DNA from: Avena insularis
Taxonomy: Eukaryota > Streptophyta > Magnoliopsida > Poales > Poaceae
Length of the DNA stretch: 64,000 nucleotides
Reading direction: 5' to 3'
NCBI GenBank assembly: GCA_023614405.1
Contig: CM042692.1
Location: 121,575,503 to 121,639,502 of the forward strand
The position numbers were made by a program, and so were the translations under genes. Below, in pieces: positions 11,621 through 22,600 of the stretch; within the stretch, counting starts at the first letter, position 1; each line of letters starts with the position of its first letter. The notes beneath the pieces were generated by a model. The model was not told the DNA's origin. It searched no databases and saw only the letters and a list, made by a program, of their open reading frames with translations.

Positions 11621-12778
11621 ATGATGAACACAAGGAGCCAAACTTGTGCTTGTGCCACCGCTAGCGCCTCTCGGGTAGCCTCTCAGGAACGCATGGGGAT
11701 ACGGTTCAGGGATGAGGCCCACCGTGATCGCTTCAACTGGATCAAGAACTGCGAAGTGAAGGCCACCAAGTGGGCTTGCCCCATTATATTGAACCAACTC
11801 GGTATTTCTGATGACTTTAATTTACTTTGGAATAGAGCTGGCCTGCAAAACTTTGTGTACAATGATGTACCTACTTATCGCCTCTTAACCATTGAATTTC
11901 TAAGTTTGTTGCAAAGCACCGTTAAACAATGGCAAGGAGAGGATACTATTTCTTTCCGTCTAATGAACAACAACTACACCTTAACATTAGATGAATGGTG
12001 CGCATGCTTTAATTTTCCAAACAATGATGTTCATGCTTTACACGCATCCTTTACTGGCTTAAGTCCTTCCCCTAAACAATACTATAATGGAATGAGCTTC
12101 ACTAGTAGAGTGAACAAGGGGAAGAATATTCAACATCCTGCAATTCGCTATTTGTTCTATGTTATTGCTAACACCTTGCAGGCATGTAATGAGTTCACGA
12201 GACTCAACGAGGAGGACATCCTAGTCCTTGCAAAGGCTACTTACATCAACTGCAACTTGTCACTCAACTTGGGCGCCATCCTTGTGCGCTACCTAGAGCA
12301 CCAAGCCTCCCAAAGCCAAGGGACAATCATAGGAGGAGGCATCATCACTATGCTTGCCCATGCCCTAGACATCAATCCAGGTGAGTTGCAACCCGCGTTG
12401 GGTGAGACACATGTTGGTTTCTCCACCTTGAGAGCCTGTGGAATGCTCACTAGGAGAGGTGGTGTTTATTATCTGCATATTGCTGGAGCTGGGCGTCTAC
12501 ACTCCGCTCCTATGCCTAATGGTCTTTTCTCTATCGACGAAGGACGTTTTCTATATGACTTGCAGGTTGAGCAACACCAACCCGAGGAAGATATTCCGGA
12601 AGAGGATGAGGACCAAGAGGAGGAGCAAGAAGTTCCTTATCAGGAGGAGCAGCCACAAACCTGGTTCGCCGCATACCAAGATTTTCAAGGACTTGGAGGG
12701 ACTATGGAGAGGATGCATAGCCCCTCTTTGAACCTCCGAGAATCAACTAGTAACCTCTCAACTCAATTTGCAAACTAG
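11621..12778 (+). CDS. Athila ORF1-type protein, intact
   Basis: An uninterrupted 385-codon frame with a good ATG (two in tandem). The text resembles the Arabidopsis retrotransposon ORF-1 / ATHILA family: an N-terminal basic stretch, then WACPIILNQLGISDDFNLLWNRAG and TFRLMNN-like WCACFNF segments, a helical middle (about residues 150-290), and a very acidic C-tail EEDIPEEDEDQEEEQEV (about 325-345). The family's biochemical role is not established. I see no signal peptide or transmembrane helix, so it is not a typical envelope protein. It is the only long frame in this element without stops, which contrasts with the broken gag before it. It is followed by a purine run AAGCTTGGGGAAG at about 12829. 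Family assignment is from recognition of the text, not a search. Confidence 0.75.
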   Translation: MMNTRSQTCACATASASRVASQERMGIRFRDEAHRDRFNWIKNCEVKATKWACPIILNQLGISDDFNLLWNRAGLQNFVYNDVPTYRLLTIEFLSLLQSTVKQWQGEDTISFRLMNNNYTLTLDEWCACFNFPNNDVHALHASFTGLSPSPKQYYNGMSFTSRVNKGKNIQHPAIRYLFYVIANTLQACNEFTRLNEEDILVLAKATYINCNLSLNLGAILVRYLEHQASQSQGTIIGGGIITMLAHALDINPGELQPALGETHVGFSTLRACGMLTRRGGVYYLHIAGAGRLHSAPMPNGLFSIDEGRFLYDLQVEQHQPEEDIPEEDEDQEEEQEVPYQEEQPQTWFAAYQDFQGLGGTMERMHSPSLNLRESTSNLSTQFAN

Positions 12779-13924
12779 AGTAATGACTTTTTTCCGCCAC
12801 CACAATGATTTGAAGGGCTTGCAAAAGCCTAAGCTTGGGGAAGTTTCCTCATGTATCTTTATTTGGCATTTATTTTCTTTTATTTAGAGGTTGTGTTTTT
12901 TTTAGTTTATAAGCACTCGTGTTGGTTCCCCAACACCTTATTTTTTCTTTCTATTTGCTTTCAAAATTTTCCAGCCAAGCTTTGCCGCCAATTTTCTATT
13001 ATTTAAAGTTCCTCTCTTAAAAACCACAAAAAGATTTCTCCATTTTTCCTTATTTTCCCTCTTTCTTTTCTTTCCGCCTCGAGGTCTTCATATATATTTG
13101 TGGGAGAGTGATCGACTTCGATTTTCCAAGAAACAAATAAAAAAAGGAAGAGAAAAGTGGAACCAAACATGAGAGGTATGCCTTATTACTCCCCACTTTT
13201 GAAGTTTGAGAAACCCATGCTAGTTAGTACTAAATGTTAAGATAGTATATTGGTGGAGTGAGTCTTTGTATTGTAGTAAGATTTTTGTTTGCATGGGTAT
13301 TAATTGGGTATGTTTTGTTCTAGCTCTCGTAATTAACCGTGTCTTGCCTAAAAATTGCTAAACAATTGTAATAAGAAAAAGTGTCACAATTGAAGGCTTG
13401 GGTGTTGTAGTGCTTAGTCTTGAAGGCTTATTTCTAGAAACACTCGACACCACTGAAAATGTTGATTGACTTGATATCTCTCTTTGAAAGGATTTTGTTC
13501 GATTGAATTAATGTTTAGTGGTTTTTGTGAGCATGCCAAAGTTTGACTTGTTAATCATAAGAATGATATAGCTTTACGCGTGTCAAACTTCATGGGATGC
13601 CAACAACTCCGCTGGCCTACGAATGATCTTCATGGAGGAAACTCCTAGATTTCGGCTATGAGTTGATTAAACACTTGTAGCAGCAATGCTATAGTGGGTA
13701 AGATTCTTGGCACTCCTGGGTAGCTGCAATCATGATGGAATCACTCCTCTGGCTATTATGAGTAATCATTATGCAAAAGGAACAAAAACCTTAGTGATGC
13801 CACGAGTGTCCATCACAGCCCGATAAACTAATAAAAATCTTTGGCATGCTCTCAATAACTTAAAAACTGAAATTCTTGAAGGACAATGAATAGAAAAGTA
13901 GTGCTTGAAAACCAGGAGCCTCGG
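12779..13924 (+). other. Non-coding 3' region of the Athila-like element
   Basis: Pyrimidine-rich and AT-rich sequence between ORF1 and the 3' LTR. No frame longer than about 60 codons makes sense. An envelope-like gene, which some Athila relatives carry in this place, is not seen. Confidence 0.6.
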
Positions 13925-15020
13925 GAATCACTACATTAAAGTCAAAGATACGAGATTTCCAACTACAATAAGAAACCAGGAGCCGTAAGATGAAGAAAGA
14001 CGCTTTCACGACCAACTATATGACTGGAGCAAAAATTCCATCCTTATAGCTCCGGTCATATAGTTGGCACCACCACCGTTAGGTCAAACAGAACAACTTT
14101 CATGAAGGGACCCCTATATAAAGAAGCCTCGGGCGACGAGAAAACAAGCCAGACCTCGCCAAAAAGTCTTTGACATAGATCTCTAGCTGCCTCCAGATCT
14201 TAAAACCCTTCTCCATCTCCATAGCCATATTCCACCACTTGTAATAGTAGATCTCTTCTCCGATTGGCAACATTGTAAGACTATTGCTATTAATCTTATG
14301 ATTTTCATTACAGTGTTTGTGATTGTTGATCCCATCTCTATGTGTGAGTAATTCTCCCTGGGCTAAGGGCTTTGACCTAGCCATGTAGCACTTGTGCATG
14401 TTATTTATCATAGATGGGATCGTGTATTAGTTTGTATGACATGATGATTATTGTATCCTCTCTTGCCTCAATCCAAGGACTTGTCAGGTACCCAAGACCC
14501 CGAGGATTGATCCAAGTATAGGGAGTATGAGTAATGACTGATCTGCAGGTTGGGAACCCCAGTGACAGAAGGGGTAGTACGGCTGTATGTGAGGGATTTA
14601 CTTGGGATTAACGGTGACATCACTATACATATCATTAGTTCTCTTTCTTCTACGGATGAGACTAGTAGGTTATTGCTATAAGCGATTGCGGAGGCAATAG
14701 CAATTATGGATGCACTGCCCACATATAATTTATGTTGCTCTAACAAGTACATGCATACTTTATTTATATCTTTTATTCCCATCAGATGGTTTGCATAGCT
14801 ACAGGTGAAACCAAATGCCCTAGGCCCTCTCTCTCCATCATCGACAACAACAAAAATACGCAAGCTATTGGTCCGGTAAAAACACAAAAAGGAATTCTAA
14901 AACTCCCGAAGGTCTGTTAAAATAACTTCACTACACATTCGCTTCCCGAGGATTCGATAACCTAGGTCTACTAGGGAAAAATAAGCTACACTACATCCGT
15001 AATCCGGATCGAAGATATCA
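13925..15020 (+). repeat. 3' LTR of the Athila-like element
   Basis: Second copy of the LTR, ending GATATCA; it carries the same TATA box at 14115-14122 and the same U3 word cacgaccaactatatg. Differences from the 5' copy are scattered single bases and small indels, so the element is not recent. Confidence 0.75.
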
Positions 15021-17607
15021 GTAGCCAACCACTATGAAAATAGAATTGTTTCTTCCCATAAATTTAAGAAATGAAGTTCGAAAACAACATTGCTTTTGAA
15101 TAGGTAGTTCCTTGATAACAACAAAAAATATTTGGGTGAGGAATTCTCGGATTAGATTCTTCTTGACGCTAGTAATACCCAAAGGATCACACAATTGAGG
15201 TGAGCAGATTTATCTTCACGAGAAGGAGGTGATGCTAGCTTATGGTGGAATCCTGAGAGGAAATCGTGTCGAATATCTAGAGGTTATTGCAATAGATTTT
15301 ACGATTGATGGCATCGACTATAATTGGCTTTACCAAAAGAAAAGAATTTCCAAAAATAAGTTAGATATATCTTCCATCCATCTTGTTTGACAATGTCGAG
15401 CTCTGGTAGAATGAAGAGTGTCAGGGGAAGATTTTGATTTGTTTCCACCAGATCATTGAAGATTTTGTTCTATCTTGAAATAGACGAGACCAGCAACAAG
15501 AGGTTATTGATTACGTTTTTTGAGAGAACACTCCAAAAAACAAGGACGGAAGTAGAAGTCTCGTAAGAAGGCCACTTCTAACTTTCGTGGAATGAGTTAA
15601 ATCGCATTAATCCACCAATTCAATGTACACGATCGAATGGTAAGAGTAGTGGTATGGTAGCTACTCCATCCCGCACCCAAAGCATTACTCCGCACATGAA
15701 TAGGAAAATTGTGCAACCCAACTCTCAGAAATTCCGACCGAAGATCTTGATAAGAAGAACTCATGAAGCTTCGTAAGAAAACAAAGATTTGATGCAAACA
15801 CTTCGTCAGATTCAAGCAGATAAAGATAACGATTATGTTTCCTTGTTTGAAGTTCCAAACCACCAGAAAAGATATGAATGAAGATCACGGAGACAGATGT
15901 AGGATCAACAAATAGATTAAAGCTAGCACCCAAAACTTTGTAAGAATAATTACGAAAGATCTAGAAAGTCTTTGCGGCATCCGGTGGATCGATGATAGAA
16001 GATAAAAAATAGGGTTTTCAAAAGGTTTCTTGACCTGTCAAAGACCAAAAGAACTTCTTATCCATCTTGAGAATATCTAAGAGAGATTTAGCAGTCTCGA
16101 GGAAGTTTTCATTAAAGCAGCAAGAATTACTTGTCAACTCGAGGATAAGTTCTGGAGTTGGTTGCAGTTTGAAGGAGGTGTGGATCAACACTTGACTTGA
16201 TGATTCTAGAATTGTAGCGATGACTTTAGCAGAAGGACATGGCCGAGATAGGTAACTTCAGGAAGCCAGAATTCACACTTTGAGAACTTTGCACACAGGC
16301 GGTGTTCACAAAATTTGAGAGAATGAGAAGAAGATGGTATTCATGTTTTCCCATTGATATCGAATAGGCAAGCATATCATCAAGATATACCACCATGAAT
16401 TATCGAGATATTCCAAGAATACCAAGTTCATGAGGCGAGAGAAACAAACAAATGCTCAAAACACTTTCTGAGATCAACGCTCTTCGAGAGATCGACATTA
16501 AGAGCAAGGATGGTGTTGAAAAAGATGCATAGGAATAATAGATTGTCTGGCCCTTCGGATGAGAAAAGAGATACTGACTAGTTCACATAGTCAATCGGAT
16601 CACCGGTTGCAAAGATCAAGAGATCTTGGATAAATAAGCTATGATAACTCATACATTTAAGAAAAGCTACCAGAGATGAAAGGATGGGATTCTCCTGTAT
16701 CAAAGTGAAGCCTTGCGGATATGGAGTTCAAAAAGATATGAAGCGCGTCAATAGGATGATAATCCATTATAGTGCCTTGGAAATCTTTGGATTTCCAAAG
16801 ATACTTGAATATGACATAGATATGATTGTGGTATAACTCAAATTCACAAGAGATAACCACGGTCATTTGGAGAATTAGATTAATAGAATTGACCATACTC
16901 CACTCATGATAAGTGTCATATAGCTATACCAAGAACCCAATTACAATCGCAAGCATCGGATCAACACAAGTTATGTACTTAGCCCAAAAGAATTTGAAGA
17001 TGAAGTCAAAACTTCAGATTTATGCGTCGGTAGCAAAAGAACGAGTTAGTATGAATATGCTGACAAAACCAGATAGATAGCATATCACACACGACTGAAA
17101 GGAGTGTGGAAACACAGATGTATCAAAGAAAAATTTGCATTTTTGGCACTAAAATACCAACTAGATGTGCGAAAACACTTATCAGATAGAGATTAGCAAC
17201 TCCACATTCTCTGAAAGCATGCCGAATGGGAGCACACCCTTAACAAGATCGTGTCGGTTAACAAAGAGTCAGATAGATCGCGTCGGTTTATACACAAGCT
17301 AATCGATATGGTAGCACAGTTGATAACCCAAGTCAGATTATGAAACAAGGTTAGATGCAACAGATCAACAAAGGAATAGCACGTCCTATGGTACTATAGA
17401 TACCCTGAACATGTGAATCCTAGTTTGAATTTTTAGAAGATGATAGACAAACATTACACTTCCTTAAGGGAATAGGGTGGGTGAGTGGGTAAAAAGAAAA
17501 ATGGAAGTAGTCATACTCTCACGTTTAGTTTTTTCCTAGCATATAGCTACCAAAAATATTTCTAGACTGACAACGACCACCTTGGTTGAGACCCTGAAGG
17601 GAAAAAA
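15021..17607 (-). pseudogene. Decayed pol (reverse transcriptase/RNase H) of gypsy-B
   Basis: On the minus strand, near 16390-16370, the text FMVVYLDDMLAYS is the catalytic YxDD box of reverse transcriptase. It is followed in shifting frames by HEYHL and LKLPISAMSF (a corrupted C-F-W-L...LGHV segment), then weak RNase H-like text toward 15700. Frames change many times and no frame exceeds 90 codons. Only about 1.1 kb separates the YLDD region from the primer site at 17608, too little for a full gag and protease, so the 5' part is deleted or unrecognisable. The remaining pol end is at 6640-7223, beyond the Athila-like insertion. Confidence 0.65.
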
Positions 17608-17620
17608 GGCTCTGATACCA
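17608..17620 (-). promoter_or_regulatory. Primer-binding site, initiator-Met tRNA (gypsy-B)
   Basis: The plus strand reads ggctctgatacca, so the minus strand reads TGGTATCAGAGCC, the standard plant iMet primer site, two bases from the LTR end at 17623. It fixes the minus orientation of gypsy-B. Confidence 0.85.
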
Positions 17621-17622
17621 TA

Positions 17623-20162
17623 TGTAATCCCCTGGACCCTACGCTCTAAATACAAGATGGTATAACCCAAAAGTGGATGAAGGACGTACTATTGTGGAGG
17701 CCGTGAGGCTGCCACAAGTAGGCCAGGGTATTGGCAGGGCACGGTACCGGCCAATAATCCTACCCACTTCCATGGATATAGCTTCAGGTGCGATACACGT
17801 AGCCGACTGGTCTGTGAGTCTAACATACATAAATGAGTATGTATGCCAGCGACATACAAGAGTACATTAGAGCCGAACTATCTAGAAAGAAATAGAAATA
17901 TATTACAATGCCATACGGCAAGATCTAAATACCTAGATAGAATAATATTTTAGGATTATATCCTCATACATCACTCCTCAAAACATCAAGCAGAAGCGGA
18001 AACACAGATCCGAGTATGGATTAAGAGTCAAATCAGCATAAGATGCCATAGAAATAAGCACTTTCCCACCCACAGATCTCAGAGATCTCCATCCCCAGAA
18101 TCTCTACGCAAGAGGATCGTTGCCTCCATCCTCGACCTCATCAACATAGTAACCTACATACGGATATACCTGACAATCTGATCAATATTTATAGTGTGAG
18201 ACCCTATGGGCACTTAGCAAGTCTTTATGCATCTAAAGGGAATAACCTGGGGATGAAACAATTGCAGCGAAAGATAAATAGCTAAATAGTTCTATAGAGA
18301 CACGCTATAACATCCGCCCAATCAGATATGGACAGACGCTCGTTAATGGGAACCAATAGTTATATAAACAACATAAATAAATGTAACTCATCCTCCTCCT
18401 TGCTTACCAAACGACAAGGCGGAAGAATATCTCATCTGTTGGCAGTTTTATTAACCATTCCATGAGTGTTGCACTAATTACTAGTCAAGTTTAGTCAAAT
18501 TAAACATGGTACATTAGTTATAGTTCTCTATGATCGAGAAACTATGCTTCAATTAGTCCATAACCACAGACACGGCTTTCAAAAAGATTTACCGTGCAGA
18601 GGTGCACAAATAGTAACACAAGCACGATCAACCTTGGAAGAACCAAATAAAAAGCAATGAGGCATCATGACAAAGCATTCACAAGATTTAAAAATATTCA
18701 CTTTTCATTTGGAAGTCTTTCCAAATTTGGATTATTTTGAAAGATATGAATTTATTTAGATATGCGCATTTTCTAAAATTTTATTAATTAGAAAAGGCAC
18801 TGGGAAATTTGTACCGAGGCTATCCTAGCCACGGGCGCTGACTGGTGGGGTCGCCAGTGCTGACTAGTTGCTGCACACGCGGGCTGCTAGGGGCTGACAC
18901 GTGGTGGAGCTGGGACTGCGGTTTGAGGGTTCAAAAGGGCAGGGGATATGTGTAAAAGCATCCGCGTGTTAACTGAATGTTGACACGGCGTTTTGTCTAT
19001 ACCTCATCTGAATTCGGACGATGGTGGTGACTTCCGGCAAAGCTAGCGGTGGCTGTGTTTGACCAAACAGAGCATGGCCGGTGGCTACGGCGAGATGGAA
19101 CACTCGGCTCTGTATATGGTTCATCAGCGTGGCTGACATAGGCTGCAGGAGAGCGAACCTTGCGGCCAAGATGCGGATGTAGCAGGTGCAGCAGCAGCAT
19201 CGCTGGCATGTCCGCGGCGTCGGGGGCGCACTGCCACGGGCGGTGCGGCGATGCACGACGAGGTAGGGCAAGCTGGCAATGGTGGCGTGGTCTGGAGGTG
19301 CAAGGGTTCCGGCACTGCTCCATGAGCACCCATGTGCCCGTGGGGAGGCCGACGATGAGGTGTACTATGAGGATGGCCGTCACGTGCAGGGGCGTAAGCA
19401 GGTTGCTCGATGAATGGTGATGGGGAGACAGGCTATAGGGAAGGAAGGGAGGATGTCTGAGGTGCTTGTGGTGCTTACCAGAGTTGTCCCGTGGGGCAGT
19501 CGAGTTGGGGCGGCGGCAATCTATAGGGGAGCTCTTGACCATATAGCTTGGGGAGCTCCTGGTACAGGGCGGCAGTAGCTTCTCTGGCGAGGTCCTACGT
19601 TAGGGGCCGGTCCAGGTAGTCATAGATGAACAAGATGAAGCTTCCGTACAAGGAGGTAGAACTTGTGGATCATAGGTTGATGTAGATCTTGAGGGCACCG
19701 AAGCTTAGCTAGGGTTATGGGGTATACCATGGCCATGGCCATGTTTGGGGAGAAGGAGGGAGGGGCTAGAAGGTGAGATCTCGATCTAGAATTCCTGGTT
19801 AGGTAGGGAGACAAGCAAGAGGAACTGGAGGCACTTGGTTGGCATTTTCTTTTGCAAAAAGGAGGAAAGGGACTCGGGTAGGGATCTTTTCCTCATCTTT
19901 GTTGTCTAGCCGAGAAGGAAGAGAGGGGACCAGGGGGAGGGGAGCTCGTGGCTGGGCTGGTTCTGATCATCTTGGTGGCCAAGCAAAGGTGGGATAAAAG
20001 AGGCTGATGTGGGCATATGATGTTCGTATGTGCCATGGCACATGAACACATGGTGGCCACGAGTAGGGTCGTATGGGGAGTGTGTGCGTAGCTAGGTGTA
20101 GTGTTGTGTAGGTTTAGTGTCTTATTTTTTTAATTTTGTTTGATTCAAAACCCTCTCTAAAT
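17623..20162 (-). repeat. LTR of gypsy-B, upstream copy, truncated on the right
   Basis: Starts TGTAATCCCC next to the primer site. From about 18695 it matches the other LTR copy (4375 onward) and runs in parallel until ccctctctaaat at 20162, where the other copy continues with ccaagcaaaaattc and this one switches to unrelated DNA. About 850 bp of its outer end are missing. No gene is readable inside; short open frames at 18997-19542 are chance. Confidence 0.75.
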
Positions 20163-20562
20163 GAGAATATCATTTAGCGGCCCGAAAGTTGGGGTGCCTA
20201 GGCAACGCGGTACCCGAGTTGATTTTAATCACCACGATTCGAAAAGTTGGGGCGCCAATTGCTGAGAGGGGTGTTTCGAGTGAATGATGGCCAAACCCAA
20301 TATTTTCAAATCGCGCCCGTTAAGTCAGGATATTCCGTTACACTAGTTCCTGTTGTGCCCCTTCTTCGTCGGTCACTCTTCTTAGCCACCCTACACGTGT
20401 CGTAGGCGAAAATCCATTACTGTACTTTCCTAACTCTCGACACTGAATCTTGCTACGGCGGCAGTGGTCCCTTTTCTTACCTTCCCTGACCCTAAATCTG
20501 CCAGCGGCGGAGGACCTTTTTTCTCCCTCCCCCGACACTAAATCCGACGGCAATGGCCCAAC
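20163..20562. other. Breakpoint and unassigned leader DNA
   Basis: Sequence switches abruptly at 20163 from gypsy-B LTR to GC-richer DNA. The words gttggggtgcc and gttggggcgcc recur within 80 bp, each after a cgaaaa/cgaaa context, and could be part of a transposon end, but I found no inverted copy near 27.0-27.5 kb. No protein is readable. It may contain the promoter or 5' leader of the gene-like unit that follows. Confidence 0.4.
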
Positions 20563-21700
20563 ATGTCTTGCAAGGCGAAGGTTGTAGCTACGTCACCGAC
20601 TGATTCGGGTCCGTCGGGGCCCAAGTCTGGGGCTCAACACGAAGCAGCAGCGAGGTCTTAAGTCCCGGTTAGCTAGGAGGTCAGCAAGGATTCTGCTCCC
20701 AAGGTAACTACGAGCAGCGGGTTGAAGAGAAAAGCAAGGCCGACGGCAGATTGTTCGACTCCGATGGGCGGATGCGGCACCCAGATCTCGAAGAAAAAAA
20801 ACCCGGAGAAGAATGAGAGGTGAATTTTTCTTATCTGTGCCTTATCTTACAAGTAGATTAGTTATGGCATAACAGAATCGAATGAACTGAAAAGTTCCCC
20901 TTTTTAATCAAATTAGGCACAACTTTGATACAAGGGACCTATATGAGTTCACGGTTCATGTTCGCCAGTACACTGCAAAACTTGATTTTGGTTGCGAGAG
21001 GGTTGTGTTCGGGCAAGATGTGCATCTGCTTGTGAATTGCAAAGAGATTGTATCTGTTTCGCAGCTGGTAGATATGCTTGCCGCTAGGATTCCCTAGGGT
21101 TCTAAACGGAGGACAAAATTGGTGTGGCACAACATGAATGATACCTATCAGCAAATTGAGCACGTCCATGAGCTTCAGATGGTTTGGGAGTGTTGTGTAG
21201 CTGATCGTAAGGTGAAAGTTGAAGTGATGATTGATGATATGTATGCAGATGCTAGAGATCTTGCTGCCAGAGCTTCTACTCCTAGAGAATGTGGACCAAT
21301 AGATGCTGATCTAGATAAGTTCAGTATACGCATAGAGGTGGATTAATACATGGCAAAACTTGGTGAGGGAGTTAATAAGCCAGTTTCATCATCTACTGTG
21401 GAGATCACTGTCGATTCCAAAAACATAACTCTTGATGAAGTGAGAGAGATGATCGGTAAGGAAGTCAGTATTGGCCCTAAGCAGATGGCACAAATCCGGT
21501 GGTGGCATCATAAGAAGCAACAATTCATAGATGTTTTGGATACTGAAGATCTTATGCAGATTATGTGACGAAAGAAGCAAACCAGGAAGGTGTTCTTCCT
21601 TAGTACCATTTCTGATGTTGTTGAACATGTTATAGTGGATGTAGAGGCCCATGTGGTGGCTGAATAGAATGAGGTGGTCGATGTTGATGAAATCTGGTGA
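20563..21700 (+). pseudogene. Unrecognised two-exon protein, inactivated by stops
   Basis: Exon 1 runs from ATG 20563 to 20819 (donor GTGAAT) and exon 2 from 20917 (acceptor aaattag) to about 21700. Joining them keeps the codon AG|G in phase, which supports the splice. The product would be about 345 codons: a basic lysine-rich N-terminus (SGLKRKARP, ISKKKNPEKNER, possible nuclear signal), then RDLYEFTVHVRQYTAKLDFG, WHNMNDTYQQIEHVHELQMV, and a C-terminal part with IRWWHHKKQQFIDVLDTEDL. I do not recognise the family. Six in-frame stops interrupt it: two in exon 1 and four in exon 2 before a final TGA. Most are one transition from a sense codon. It might be a transposon-borne or captured gene. 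Confidence 0.55.
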
Positions 21701-21769
21701 GAGCTGCTACCTAGGCTTGTCATATGGACCGCGGGGTTCCCCTGCCTGTATTTGTAATATTGACTGTTG

Positions 21770-22376
21770 TTGCATTTAGAGCGTGTTTATGTGATTATGT
21801 TTGTTGAGAGATTGCGATATAATGTTGTGCGAGCTATTGAGATTTTCGGACATGTCACTCACTGGAACCATCGTTGTTGTAATAAGACATAAGTACATTG
21901 TAGTTGACATGATTATGTTTCTTAAGATGACGTACCATACTTGTTTCTATTATTATGTTTGTTGGGACATTGTAATGTAATGTTTTGTGAAATCATGACT
22001 AGAAAAGTGATGCATAAATGCATTGTAGTTGACATGATTATGTTTCTTGAGATGATGTATTGTACTTGTTTCTGTTATTTTGTTTGCTGAGAGATTGTAA
22101 TGTAATGTTTTGCGAAACCATGACTAGACAAGTGATGCGTAAGTACCTTGTAGTCGACATGATTTTGTTTCTTGAGTTAATGTAATATACTTGTTTCTGT
22201 GATTATGTTTGTTGAGAGATTGTAATTTGATGTTTTGTGAAACCATGATGTGATTATGTTTGTTGAGAGATTGTAATGTAATGTTTTGTGAAACCATGAC
22301 TGAACAAGTGATGCATAAGTACCTTGTAGTTGACATGATTCTGTATCTTTAGATGATGTAATATACTGTTATGTTT
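21770..22376. repeat. About 124-bp tandem repeat
   Basis: The word gacatgattatgttt, with variants, recurs near 21906, 22030, 22155 and 22332. Spacings are about 124, 125 and 177 bp, the last including an extra partial copy of the ttgttgagagattgtaatg part. About four and a half units. AT-rich, no protein sense; it lies just after the unrecognised pseudogene, perhaps in its 3' region. Confidence 0.75.
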
Positions 22377-22600
22377 TCGTTAGGCAATGAAATTGGGATA
22401 GAGGGAGTACAGGTTTAATATTTGAAATAAGAATGTAAGAAGAGAATCCATATTAGGCAGGAGACAGTAATCTAGGGAAAGGGCGTGGTATCCATTAAAC
22501 TATTGTAACATGCCAATTTAGTCATTGTTGCATCGGTAGAAGGGTTGCTCTCTCTCCCCTCACCGACGCCGATGCTGTCGCCAGCGACGACGCATTCTCC

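Larger units (their letters stand above)
7224..15020 (+). mobile_element. Athila-like LTR retrotransposon, non-autonomous, pol deleted
   Basis: Two LTRs of about 1.095 kb (7224-8318 and 13925-15020) flank a 5.6-kb interior with, in order, a tRNA-Asp-type primer site, a broken gag-protease frame, a 103-bp tandem repeat and an intact ORF1-type gene. Reverse transcriptase, RNase H and integrase are absent: between 10270 and 11621 there is only short non-coding DNA and the tandem repeat. The primer site TGGCGCCGTTGTCGGGGA, the DLGAS protease motif and the ORF1 protein place it in the Athila group of Ty3/gypsy. No 5-bp target duplication is visible, so one end may be eroded. It must rely on enzymes from another element to move. 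Confidence 0.8.

Noticed and set aside
11621..12778. Envelope gene in the Athila-like element
   Set aside because: No signal peptide or membrane helix, and its text and acidic tail fit the ORF1 family better.
18997..19542. 181-codon minus frame near 19 kb
   Set aside because: It falls in the GC-rich part of the gypsy-B LTR; the matching part of the other copy near 5 kb does not keep the frame and the text is biased and low in sense.
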